From NCBI GenBank assembly GCA_005880915.1, contig VBIW01000052.1, positions 1 to 64,000 on the forward strand: 64,000 nucleotides of DNA, given 5' to 3'. Each line of letters starts with the position of its first letter. Positions within the stretch are counted from its first letter, which is position 1. This document shows, piece after piece, positions 55,785-63,200 of this stretch. The notes beneath the pieces are model-generated. The model was not told the origin of the DNA. It saw only the letters and a list, made by a program, of their open reading frames with translations, and searched no databases. Origin of the DNA: Chloroflexota bacterium (GTDB taxonomy: Bacteria; Chloroflexota; Dormibacteria; Dormibacterales; Dormibacteraceae). A program made the position numbers and the translations under genes.

Positions 55785-56432
55785 ATGGCTGCGAAGCATT
55801 TCGTGGTCACCGCGTGTGCGCTGCTGCTCGCGGCGTGCGGCGGGTCGGCGGGGCCGAGCCTTCCCGGATCGCAGGGTCCGGCGTCGGCGCAGAGCGTCGC
55901 GTCCGGCTCGTCCGACTTCACTGGCATGCAGAAGTGTCCTGAAAGCGGCTCGTACGACACCTACCTGAAGGCCGAGCAGACCGCGGATCCGACCCAGTAT
56001 CAGACCGAAAAGACGACCTGGGACGACCTGAAGGCGGCGGGTGCGAACGACAGCTACATCGTGGTCTACGTCGAGAACACGTCCGACTGCGGCCAGTTCG
56101 CCTCGGCCACGCCCAGCGGCAAGGTCGCGTATGTCTACGCGATCCGTTTCAAGGATTCGTCATCGGCGGCCGCGAACTACAAGACGTCCTCGAAAGACTT
56201 CCACCTGAGCGATTCCGAGGTCAGCCAGCTGAAGGCGGCGGGCGCCACCGTCAACACCGGCGAGGCCACCAGCCTCGGCACCAACTCCCTCGTCCTCTCG
56301 ATCGACATCCAGGGCATATCGCTCTACGTCGCCTACTGGCAGAACAAGCCGTTCGAGGTAGCTGTCGTCACCTTCAACGAACCCACGGAAGGCCCGGCAG
56401 CGACCAAGAAGATCAACGACCGGGTCCACTAG
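55785..56432 (+). CDS. Putative lipoprotein, paralogue 2
   Basis: 215 residues with a lipobox (LLLAACGG) and a Ser/Gly/Pro linker, then GMQKCPESGSYDTYL, VYAIRFKDSSSAAANYKTSS and LYVAYWQNKPFEVAVVTFN. These align with the preceding protein (GMQRC, VVKFKDAAIAARSY, YYFALWQNKSFE), so the pair is a tandem duplication that has diverged widely. The starts and ends touch (55784/55785). Function is unknown. Confidence 0.75.
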   Translation: MAAKHFVVTACALLLAACGGSAGPSLPGSQGPASAQSVASGSSDFTGMQKCPESGSYDTYLKAEQTADPTQYQTEKTTWDDLKAAGANDSYIVVYVENTSDCGQFASATPSGKVAYVYAIRFKDSSSAAANYKTSSKDFHLSDSEVSQLKAAGATVNTGEATSLGTNSLVLSIDIQGISLYVAYWQNKPFEVAVVTFNEPTEGPAATKKINDRVH

Positions 56433-57319
56433 TGGCGTGGTACTCCGAGGGGCCGCTGACCCGACTCGCCGCTGCGGCAGGCGGCGCCGCGCGTGATGTG
56501 TCACGGATGCGGCGCGGTTGGCACTGGGACACGCCTCGACCTCACACGTGGCCTGAACGCGGCCCGGTCGTGCCTCCGCCGCCCGGCGACCTGGGATGGG
56601 CGCGCGTCGAACCCGTGCGCTCGATTCGCTACTTGATTCAGCGCCTCCTCCTGCTTCCGTTCACAGAGGCGATGGTTCATCCGAGGGTCGAAGGCCGCGA
56701 GTGGGTGCGCGAGCTCGAGCGACCTGTGATCTTCGCGGCCAATCATTCGAGCCACGCCGACACCTCGCTAATTCTCCACTCGCTCACCGACACCGCGCGG
56801 GATCGAACTGTGGTCGCCGCTGCCGCAGATTACTGGTTCAAGCACCCGATCCTTGGCAACATCGTGAGCCTGTTCCTCAACACCTTCCCGTTCTCGCGCA
56901 CGGGCGGCGCGCAGGGCCAGCTGCACAGCTCGAGCCAGCTCTTGAAGTCGGGCTGGAACCTCGTGCTGTTCCCTGAAGGCAGCCGCTCGCCCGACGGCCG
57001 CATCCAGGAGTTCAAGCCAGGCGTCGGTCATCTGGCCAAGGAAACCGGCACGCCCGTGGTGCCGATGCATATCCAGGGTGCCTTCCAGGTCATGCCACGC
57101 GGACAAAGACTGCCGGTCCCAGGACCGATCCGCGTCCGGATCGGCAAGCCGATGACGGTGCAGCGCGCCGAGGGATCGCGAGAGTTCACCGCCAGGGTCG
57201 AAAAGGCGGTGCGGACGCTCGCCACGTCGGATAAGCAGCCCGATATCCAGGGCGACTGGATCGAGCGGTGGCAAGCCTCAAAGCCGCGCGAGCTGCGCTA
57301 CGAAAACGGGGAGGGCTAG
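56432..57319 (+). CDS. 1-acyl-sn-glycerol-3-phosphate acyltransferase (PlsC-like)
   Basis: A 295-residue acyltransferase: NHSSHADTSLI is the H-x4-D catalytic motif, PFSRTGG and LVLFPEGSRSPDGRIQEFKPGVGHLA are motifs II and III, and VVPMHIQG is motif IV. It transfers acyl groups in phospholipid synthesis at the inner face of the membrane. GTG 56432 overlaps the previous stop by one base. It shares CTAG 57316-57319 with the convergent gene. Confidence 0.9.
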   Translation: MAWYSEGPLTRLAAAAGGAARDVSRMRRGWHWDTPRPHTWPERGPVVPPPPGDLGWARVEPVRSIRYLIQRLLLLPFTEAMVHPRVEGREWVRELERPVIFAANHSSHADTSLILHSLTDTARDRTVVAAAADYWFKHPILGNIVSLFLNTFPFSRTGGAQGQLHSSSQLLKSGWNLVLFPEGSRSPDGRIQEFKPGVGHLAKETGTPVVPMHIQGAFQVMPRGQRLPVPGPIRVRIGKPMTVQRAEGSREFTARVEKAVRTLATSDKQPDIQGDWIERWQASKPRELRYENGEG

Positions 57320-57765
57320 CCTGCGCTCTCGACCCTGAACACCGGATGGTCCGGTGCGATGCGCCGGACGTCTTCTTCGGGGGAATTGGCGCTAACACCC
57401 TGGAAAAAGATCCCGACCTCTGCTTTCCATCGCTTCAGGTACGCCCGAAGAATCGGCATTTTCAGCTCGTCGGGAATCTCGACAGCCTTGAATTGCTCGA
57501 TCTTGTTGCCGAGCACCAGCTCGCCGCCACCTGACACCCGGATGTTCCGCACCCACTGGGTCAAGCCTCGCGGCGCGACCAGGTATCGCACGTCCTCAAA
57601 TGTGAGCAGGTTGACTGGATGACTGTGCCACTCGCCTGACTTTCGCCCGCGGACACGAAGGATCCGCGAGCCCCAGACGCTGACGCCGGCGCGCGTGAGC
57701 AGCTCGACGCCCTGGTTGAGGACGTTCCTCGTGAACCAATCGGGCTTTCTGTAGTAGGTGCTCAA
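57316..57765 (-). CDS. Deazaflavin-dependent nitroreductase (DDN) family protein
   Basis: A 149-residue split-barrel protein with the DDN/FDOR signature: RVRGRKSGEWHSHPVNLLTFEDVRYLVAPRGLTQWVRNIRVSGGG. Such proteins bind deazaflavin F420 (or other flavins, quinones or lipids). It points to F420 use, as in Actinobacteria and Chloroflexota, but no F420 synthesis gene is in view. TTG 57765 starts it, eight bases from a -10-like box shared with the divergent DUF1028 gene. Confidence 0.85.
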   Translation of the reverse strand: MSTYYRKPDWFTRNVLNQGVELLTRAGVSVWGSRILRVRGRKSGEWHSHPVNLLTFEDVRYLVAPRGLTQWVRNIRVSGGGELVLGNKIEQFKAVEIPDELKMPILRAYLKRWKAEVGIFFQGVSANSPEEDVRRIAPDHPVFRVESAG

Positions 57766-57772
57766 GGCGAAT

Positions 57773-57779
57773 TACCATA
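57773..57779. promoter_or_regulatory. Shared divergent -10 box (TACCATA)
   Basis: On the plus strand TACCAT lies eight bases before ATG 57787. On the minus strand TATGGT lies eight bases before TTG 57765. One seven-base sequence can therefore act as -10 for two divergent leaderless genes. Confidence 0.4.
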
Positions 57780-57786
57780 CCGGGCG

Positions 57787-58701
57787 ATGACCTACTCCAT
57801 CGTCGCGCGGGACAAGCGGACGGGCGAGCTCGGCGTCGCCGTCCAGTCGCACTACTTCCAGGTAGGGCCGGTGGTGCCGTGGGCGGTCGCCGGCGTCGGT
57901 GCGGTGGCCACGCAGTCGATGGTGAACGTGAGCTTCGGACCGCTCGGGCTCGAGTACATGCGCTCGGGTTACAGCGCCGAGCAGGCCCTGAAGGCGCTGC
58001 TTGCGGGCGACTCGCAGCCTGAATCGCGCCAGGTTGCGCTGGTCGACGCGACGGGCAGCGTGGCTGTCCACACCGGCGCGAAGTGCATCCCCGCGGCGGG
58101 CCACAAGTCCGGCGATGGGTTCAGCTGCCAGGCCAACCTGATGGAAAAGGACACCGTGTGGGACGCCATGTTCGAGGCCTACACCACCACCGAAGTGCCG
58201 CTGGCCGAGCGCATGATGGCCGCCTTAGAGGCCGCCGAGGCGGAGGGCGGCGACATCCGCGGCAAGCAATCGGCCGCGATGCTGGTCGTCACCGGCTCGC
58301 CGAGCGGTCGCGCGTGGGAGGACCGCATCATCGAGCTGCGCGTGGAAGACGCGCCCGATCCGCTGGCGGAGCTGCGCAGGCTGCTGCGCATCAAGCGCGC
58401 GTACATGACGCTCGAGAGCTCGGACCGGCTGGAGGAGCAAAAGGACATCGCAGGCGCGACAGCAAAGATGCGCGAGGCGATCAACCTGGCCCCGGAGATG
58501 GTGGAGATCCAGTTCTGGTCCGGCCTCAGCCTTGCGCAGGCAGGTCAGCTGGACGAAGGATGCGAGCTGATGGCTGTGGCCGTGGCCAAAGACAAGCGTT
58601 GGATCGAGACGCTGCACAGGCTCGTCGCGGTCGATCGATTGTCCGCTGACCTCGCGTCGCAGGTCGAGGCCCGACTAACGGCGACATCGCGGCGCCCTTA
58701 A
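57787..58701 (+). CDS. DUF1028 family Ntn-hydrolase-like protein with C-terminal helical repeat
   Basis: 304 residues. The first about 220 are DUF1028: TYSIVARDKRTGELGVAVQSHYFQVG, GAVATQSMVNVSFG, and RGKQSAAMLVV. The family is uncharacterised but resembles N-terminal nucleophile hydrolases. Residues about 225-300 look like a TPR-like helical pair (DIAGATAKMREAINLAPEM, FWSGLSLAQAGQLDEG). Start ATG 57787 is supported by MTYSIVARD and the box upstream. Confidence 0.87.
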   Translation: MTYSIVARDKRTGELGVAVQSHYFQVGPVVPWAVAGVGAVATQSMVNVSFGPLGLEYMRSGYSAEQALKALLAGDSQPESRQVALVDATGSVAVHTGAKCIPAAGHKSGDGFSCQANLMEKDTVWDAMFEAYTTTEVPLAERMMAALEAAEAEGGDIRGKQSAAMLVVTGSPSGRAWEDRIIELRVEDAPDPLAELRRLLRIKRAYMTLESSDRLEEQKDIAGATAKMREAINLAPEMVEIQFWSGLSLAQAGQLDEGCELMAVAVAKDKRWIETLHRLVAVDRLSADLASQVEARLTATSRRP

Positions 58702-58704
58702 ACT
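58699..58704 (+). promoter_or_regulatory. TAAACT -10-like box, leaderless arrangement
   Basis: TAAACT overlaps the DUF1028 stop codon and lies nine bases before the TTG start of the IF-1 gene. Confidence 0.4.
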
Positions 58705-58713
58705 TCACGCGTC

Positions 58714-59007
58714 TTGGGCAAGAACAAAGGCCGGCGTGCGCCTCGGCGCCCGGAAAAGGCGCGCAAGCCGGAACGCGATGACGGTGATCAGAAAGAGCCG
58801 GCGGTCGTCATGGACGCCGTTGTCTCCCAGGCTTTGCCGAACGCAATGTTCGAAGTGGAGGTGGAGGGCGGCCACAAGCTGATCGCGTATGCGGCAGGCA
58901 GAATGCGGCGCTACTTCATCCGCATCACGCCAGGCGACCGCATCCGGGTCGAGCTGTCTCCGTATGACCTCACGCGCGGCCGGATCGTCTACCGCTACCG
59001 CGATTGA
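58714..59007 (+). CDS. infA: Translation initiation factor IF-1 with basic N-terminal extension
   Basis: 97 residues. The OB-fold core (about 29-97) is clear IF-1: [62 protein letters not shown]. The first about 28 residues are an extra Lys/Arg/Pro-rich tail ([20 protein letters not shown]) absent from the usual 72-residue factor. It is not in a ribosomal protein operon, so a second infA may exist elsewhere. TTG 58714 starts it. It overlaps the next gene as TTGA. Confidence 0.9.
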   Translation: MGKNKGRRAPRRPEKARKPERDDGDQKEPAVVMDAVVSQALPNAMFEVEVEGGHKLIAYAAGRMRRYFIRITPGDRIRVELSPYDLTRGRIVYRYRD

Positions 59008-59804
59008 TCCCTGAGGGGCTTCTCGAGTCGCTCGAGGCCGCTCGCATCTTCGACCTTGAGCAGCTCCGCTACGCGGGCGCGCCATCGCACCCCGCGCACA
59101 CGCCCGGATTCCACTACTTCCTGCATCGCCACCATGCGCGGGGCGCGCCCGAGACGCGCACAAGCGCCTCCGGCCTCGTCGTGATGCCCGAGCACTCCGG
59201 CACGCACATCGACGCGCTCGCCCACCAGGCCGAGAACCTGACCCTGCACGGCGGCATCCACGTCGACGAGGGCGTCCAGACATCGGCGGGTTTCAAGAAG
59301 CTGGGTGTCGAGACGATGGATCCGCTGGTTGGGCGTGGGGTGCTCCTCGACGTCGCCGGCGATCAGCGGCTCGAGCCTGGCTACTCGATCACCGCCGCCG
59401 ACCTCGAGCGCGCCGCGAAACAGGCCGCCGTCGAGGTTCGCGCCGGCGACGTGGTGCTTGTGCGCACGGGCTACGGCTCGCTTTGGGCCAAGCCCGACGA
59501 GTACATGCACGCTGCAGGTGTCAGCGCCGGAGGTTCGCGCTGGCTGATCGAGCGCAAGGCCAATGCCGTTGGCGCGGACAACATGGCGTTCGATGTCAAT
59601 GTCATGGGCCCGCCCGACCCCGACTTGAAGGTCACTCTGCCCGGCCACCTCCTGCTCCTCGTCCGCGCGGGAATCCCAATCATCGAAAACCTGAACCTGG
59701 AGGAGCTGGCTGCGGCCGGCGTCCATGAGTTCGTCTTCGTCTGCCTGCCGCTCAAGATGCGGGGGGTCACCGGGTCGCCCGTCAGACCAATAGCGATCGC
59801 GTAG
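59004..59804 (+). CDS. Cyclase family (kynurenine formamidase-like) metal hydrolase
   Basis: 266 residues. The motif [12 protein letters not shown] (H-x-G-T-H-x-D) is the zinc site of the cyclase/formamidase superfamily. [22 protein letters not shown] and a C-terminal [23 protein letters not shown] are also typical. Substrates of the family include N-formylkynurenine and other amides or lactones; this one is not resolved. TTG 59004 overlaps the IF-1 stop. Confidence 0.85.
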   Translation: MIPEGLLESLEAARIFDLEQLRYAGAPSHPAHTPGFHYFLHRHHARGAPETRTSASGLVVMPEHSGTHIDALAHQAENLTLHGGIHVDEGVQTSAGFKKLGVETMDPLVGRGVLLDVAGDQRLEPGYSITAADLERAAKQAAVEVRAGDVVLVRTGYGSLWAKPDEYMHAAGVSAGGSRWLIERKANAVGADNMAFDVNVMGPPDPDLKVTLPGHLLLLVRAGIPIIENLNLEELAAAGVHEFVFVCLPLKMRGVTGSPVRPIAIA

Positions 59805-59834
59805 CGGTTCCCCGGCGCCGGGCGTTCAAGTGGC

Positions 59835-60515
59835 GTGGGCGGAATCAAGCTGTTTGCCCTCCTGGTGGTCACGGTCACTTCGCTGGCTGCGCCCCCGCCG
59901 ACCGAGCGGGTACTCGACATCGCATGGCGCCACCAGGCGCACAACCTCACCTGTGAGGCCGCCGCGCTCCGGATGGCGCTCTCCTACTACGGCATCTCGG
60001 TCGACGAGCTGACCCTGATCTCGTACATGACGCGCGACGCGCGGCCGGCGAAGTTCGACGCCCGGGGGCAGCTCGTGTCGTGGGGCGACCCGGCCCAAGG
60101 CTTCGTCGGCAACCCGGATGGCCGCATCGAGCGGTACACGGGTTATGGCGTCTACCACCAGCCCGTCGCGCGGGCCGCGCTGTTCGCCGGCGCCAACGTC
60201 GTCGAGGCCGGCTCAGGCCTGTACGGCTCGCCCGTGCCACCGGCCGACGTCTATGGCGCCGTGCTTGACGGTCACCCGGTCGTGGCCTGGATAAGCAACA
60301 CGTATCACCGCGTGGCGTTGGCCCATTACACCGCCTTTGACGGCGCGACTGTCGGCTACACGTTGACCGAGCATGCCGTGACGGTCATCGGCGTGCGGCC
60401 GGACGCGGTGCTGATCAACGATCCATGGTTCGGTCGGGCATGGTACTCGAAGGCGCAGTTCGAGTCGGCCTACAGCACCTTCGACGATATGGCCGTCGTC
60501 CTAGACGGGCTTTAG
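59835..60515 (+). CDS. C39-like (papain-fold) peptidase family protein with signal peptide
   Basis: 226 residues. The N-terminal hydrophobic stretch (IKLFALLVVTVTSLAAPP) is a signal or anchor. The C39_2-like domain has the nucleophile Cys in NLTCEAAALRMALSYYG, the His in TEHAVTVIGV and the Asp in LINDPWFG. Such proteins are secreted cysteine peptidases or related amidohydrolases. GTG 59835 is chosen as the last start before the signal. A palindromic GGCGCC sequence (59811-59822) lies just upstream. Confidence 0.82.
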   Translation: MGGIKLFALLVVTVTSLAAPPPTERVLDIAWRHQAHNLTCEAAALRMALSYYGISVDELTLISYMTRDARPAKFDARGQLVSWGDPAQGFVGNPDGRIERYTGYGVYHQPVARAALFAGANVVEAGSGLYGSPVPPADVYGAVLDGHPVVAWISNTYHRVALAHYTAFDGATVGYTLTEHAVTVIGVRPDAVLINDPWFGRAWYSKAQFESAYSTFDDMAVVLDGL

Positions 60516-60528
60516 TTCCAGCTCCTCC

Positions 60529-60563
60529 GTCGGCTTCGCCGACATCTCCCCATCGATGGGGAG
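60529..60563 (+). repeat. CTCCCC-type double hairpin (copy E) after the C39-like gene
   Basis: Hairpin 1 is GTCGGC-TTC-GCCGAC (60529-60543). Hairpin 2 is CTCCCC-ATCGAT-GGGGAG (60546-60563, a perfect 18-base palindrome). Order and spacing match copy B. Outer GCTCCTCC (60521-60528) and GGGGAGGAGC add further pairing. It lies between convergent genes and may act as a bidirectional terminator. Confidence 0.75.
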
Positions 60564-60573
60564 GAGCCCTGAT

Positions 60574-60858
60574 TTACCGCCTGCCTACTGTCTGGAAGCA
60601 GTCGAGACAGTAGACGGGTCGCGCTCCAGTCGGCACGAACGGCACCTGCGTCTGCTTGCCGCAGTTCGAACAGATCACGTCGTGCATCACCTTGGCCCGG
60701 CCGTTGCCGTCCGCCTGGCGCCTCGCCGCCCGGCACTCCGGGCAACGCCGCGGCTCGTTCTGGAGCCCCCTCGACTGGTAGAACTCCTGCTCGCCCGCCG
60801 TAAAGAGAAACTCCCGACCGCAGTCGCGACACGTCAAAGTCCGATCCACGAAACTCAC
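60574..60858 (-). CDS. Small double zinc-ribbon protein
   Basis: 94 residues with two zinc-binding modules: CRDCGREFLFTAGEQEFYQSRGL...CPECRAARR and ICSNCGKQTQVPF...YCLDCF. This CxxC protein type is common in Chloroflexota and relatives; its function is unknown, perhaps nucleic acid or ribosome binding. GTG 60858 starts it, with GGGGAGG eight bases upstream as Shine-Dalgarno. Confidence 0.85.
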   Translation of the reverse strand: MSFVDRTLTCRDCGREFLFTAGEQEFYQSRGLQNEPRRCPECRAARRQADGNGRAKVMHDVICSNCGKQTQVPFVPTGARPVYCLDCFQTVGRR

Positions 60859-60999
60859 CGTCTGGCCTCCCCTTGTTCTTCGCGCCGAGGCCCCGGACGA
60901 TGACGGCCGGACTGCCCCTCCAGCGTTTCGACGGCGATTGTAATCCGGTTGGCAAGGGTTTGGAGGTGAGTTGTGTTGCGCCTCGGCGGCTCTGTTGCG

Positions 61000-62595
61000 C
61001 TAGGCGCCGACCACCACGCGCTCTTCAGCCTCGGGTTCGGCCTCCTCGACAGGCGGTGCGTCAAACGCCATGCCCGCCCGCGCCCCTGTGAGGGGCACTT
61101 CCTTCATGAACACGGTAGCGATGAGAGCAAGGACCAGAACCGCGCCCGCGAAGAGGTAGATGTCGTGCAGGGTGTCCGACAGGGCCAGCCGGATCGCGGC
61201 GACAAAGGCGGCCGGCAGCTTGGCGAGGGTCGTCGGGTCCAGGATCGCGTTCGCGTTGCCCTTCGGGAAGCTGGCCAGAACCTGGGGCGGGATGTGCAGC
61301 TGGGTGACCTGCGTCGTGATGTAGCCAGGCAGACGGTTGGCGAGAACGGCGCCGAGGATGGCGCTGCCGACGGTGCCGCCGAGATTCCGCCAGAACTGGA
61401 TCTGGCTCGAGGCGACGCCCAGGTACTCGCGCGGCAGGGCGGTCTGCACGGCCGTGAGATAGAGAGGGAACGTGATGCCGAGGCCGAACCCGACGACGAT
61501 CAGGTCCGCCACGACGTGCCATGCCGGCACCGTCGGGGTGATCTGGGAGAGCAACCACATGCCGAAGATCATCACGACCACGCCCACCGTGCCCAGGTAC
61601 CGATAGCGCTTGATTCTCTGCATGACGAACCCGGTCGCCGTGCTGGCGCCAAGCAGCCCGGCCATCATCGGGGTGATCAAGGCGCCCGAGTTCGTGGCGC
61701 TGATCCCCAGCACGCCCTGGAACACCAGCGGGGTGAAGAGGATCGAGCCGAACATTCCGAAGGCGGTGAGGAAGCCGACGATCATGCTGACGCTGAAGGT
61801 CGAGTTTTTGAACAGGTGCAGCGGCACGATCGGGTGCTCGACCCGCCCCTCGACGAATATGAACGCGGCGAGCATCAGGACGGCAAGCGCGAGCAGGCCA
61901 GTGACCTCAGGCGACGTCCAGGCGTGGTCTCGTGTGATCGACAGGGCGACCAGGAGCGGCACGATCCCGGCAGCGAGCGTCAGCGCGCCCCAGAAGTCGA
62001 TGTCGCGCCAAGAGGCTTTGGACTTGACGTAGGGAAGGCCGATCGACACGACGGCCACAGCGATGAGGCCGACCGGAATGTTGACCTCGAACACCCAACG
62101 CCAGCTGAAATGGTCGGTGATGAAGCCGCCGGTGGTGGGGCCGATGATCGAGCTGAGTCCGAACACCGCGCCGAACAGGCCGGCGGTGCGACCGCGTTGG
62201 CTTGGCGGGAACAGGTCGCCGATGACGGTGAAGACTGTGGCAAACAGCACGCCGCCGAAGATGCCCTGGACTCCCCGGGCGACGATCAGCTGCGTCATGT
62301 CCTGAGAGAGGCCGCACAGCGCGGATGCGGCGACAAATCCGATCATGCCCACGAGCAGGAAGGGCTTGCGGCCGAACAGGTCGCCGAGCTTCCCGGCGAT
62401 GGGGGTCATGGTCGTCGACGTCACGAGGTAGGCCGTCGTCACCCACGCGAGCCGGTCGAGGCCGTTGAGGTCGGCCACGATCCGGGGAATGGCGGTGCCG
62501 ACGATCGTCTGGTCCAGCGCCGCCAGGAGCAGGGCGAGCATCGTCCCGGCCGTCGCAAGAATGACGCGTCGTCGAGAGAGTCCCGTCGTGATCAT
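61000..62595 (-). CDS. DHA2 (EmrB/QacA)-type MFS drug efflux transporter
   Basis: A 531-residue 14-helix transporter. TMLALLLAALDQTIVGTAIPRI (motif D-type), GKLGDLFGRKPFLLVG (motif A) and GAVFGLSSIIGPTTGGFITDH (motif C) mark the DHA2 drug:proton antiporter family. It exports toxic compounds with proton motive force. ATG 62595 (MITTGLSRRRV) is preferred over the ORF start at 62637, which overlaps the regulator end by 46 bases. It is co-transcribed with the MarR regulator upstream. Confidence 0.9.
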   Translation of the reverse strand: MITTGLSRRRVILATAGTMLALLLAALDQTIVGTAIPRIVADLNGLDRLAWVTTAYLVTSTTMTPIAGKLGDLFGRKPFLLVGMIGFVAASALCGLSQDMTQLIVARGVQGIFGGVLFATVFTVIGDLFPPSQRGRTAGLFGAVFGLSSIIGPTTGGFITDHFSWRWVFEVNIPVGLIAVAVVSIGLPYVKSKASWRDIDFWGALTLAAGIVPLLVALSITRDHAWTSPEVTGLLALAVLMLAAFIFVEGRVEHPIVPLHLFKNSTFSVSMIVGFLTAFGMFGSILFTPLVFQGVLGISATNSGALITPMMAGLLGASTATGFVMQRIKRYRYLGTVGVVVMIFGMWLLSQITPTVPAWHVVADLIVVGFGLGITFPLYLTAVQTALPREYLGVASSQIQFWRNLGGTVGSAILGAVLANRLPGYITTQVTQLHIPPQVLASFPKGNANAILDPTTLAKLPAAFVAAIRLALSDTLHDIYLFAGAVLVLALIATVFMKEVPLTGARAGMAFDAPPVEEAEPEAEERVVVGA

Positions 62596-63155
62596 TTCCC
62601 CAGCTCCTTCCTGGCGTTCTCCACCAGCAAAAGGCACAGATGTCGAAGCTGTGCCAGGTCTGTCTCAGTCATTCCTTTGACCAGCTCATGCTGGTGGTCG
62701 AACCCTTCCTTCCAGATGCCGTCGATCCGCTCCCGGCCGGCAGCGGTGAGCCGAGCACGGACCGAGCGGCGGTCGTCCGCATCCGGCACGCGCTCGACCA
62801 GGCCGTCGCGCTCGAGGTGGTCGACCAACCCGGTGATGTTGCGGGGCGTCATGGCCAGGTCATCGGCGAGCTCACCCAGCGGCAGGTCGCCGCACCGGAA
62901 CAGGCGGAAGAGCACTCCAAGGCGGCCTTCGCTCAGGTCATGCTTGGCGCCCCAGCGCTCCTGGAGGAGGTGCATGGCTTTGCCAGCGTACCGGAGTGCC
63001 GCGAGCGCCTCGATCGGAGCCAGGTCCACCTTGAGTGGATCAAAAAGGTCTCGAAACCGCTTCATGTAGAGGAGGCCCTTCTCGTCGGTGACCACTTCGG
63101 GGCCTGCCTTCGAGAGGTCCTTCAATTCATCTGTATTCATATTGAACCTGTTCAT
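62592..63155 (-). CDS. MarR family transcriptional regulator
   Basis: About 187 residues with the MarR winged-helix domain (LSEGRLGVLFRLFRCGDLPLGELADDLAMTPRNITGLVDHLERDGLVERVPDADDRRSVRARLTAAG), including the DDRRS wing. It probably represses the efflux gene downstream and itself, with release by a ligand. ATG 63155 and ATG 63140 are both possible. The frame open to 63218 would overlap the divergent dipeptidase gene. Both starts lie in the operator palindrome. Confidence 0.88.
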   Translation of the reverse strand: MNRFNMNTDELKDLSKAGPEVVTDEKGLLYMKRFRDLFDPLKVDLAPIEALAALRYAGKAMHLLQERWGAKHDLSEGRLGVLFRLFRCGDLPLGELADDLAMTPRNITGLVDHLERDGLVERVPDADDRRSVRARLTAAGRERIDGIWKEGFDHQHELVKGMTETDLAQLRHLCLLLVENARKELGK

Positions 63156-63170
63156 TATTACTGAATACAG
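63131..63170. promoter_or_regulatory. Nested palindromic operator at the marR start
   Basis: Outer arms CTGTATTCA (63131-63139) and TGAATACAG (63162-63170) are perfect complements, as is the inner TGAAC-CT-GTTCA (63143-63154). It sits over the marR start codons and the divergent promoter region. This is typical of MarR dimer sites and suggests autoregulation plus control of the dipeptidase gene. Confidence 0.7.
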
Positions 63171-63200
63171 GATCGGGCCGCAGGTTATTCTCCCGAGTCG

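Noticed and set aside
59811..59822. CCCGGCGCCGGG palindrome as a member of the GGCGCC family
   Set aside because: It lacks the GTT/AAC flanks and lies between same-strand genes; chance is likely in this base composition.
60973..63069. A 698-codon plus-strand open frame
   Set aside because: It is antisense to the DHA2 transporter and MarR genes and reads as Arg/Asp/Glu/His-rich low-complexity protein typical of GC-rich shadow frames.
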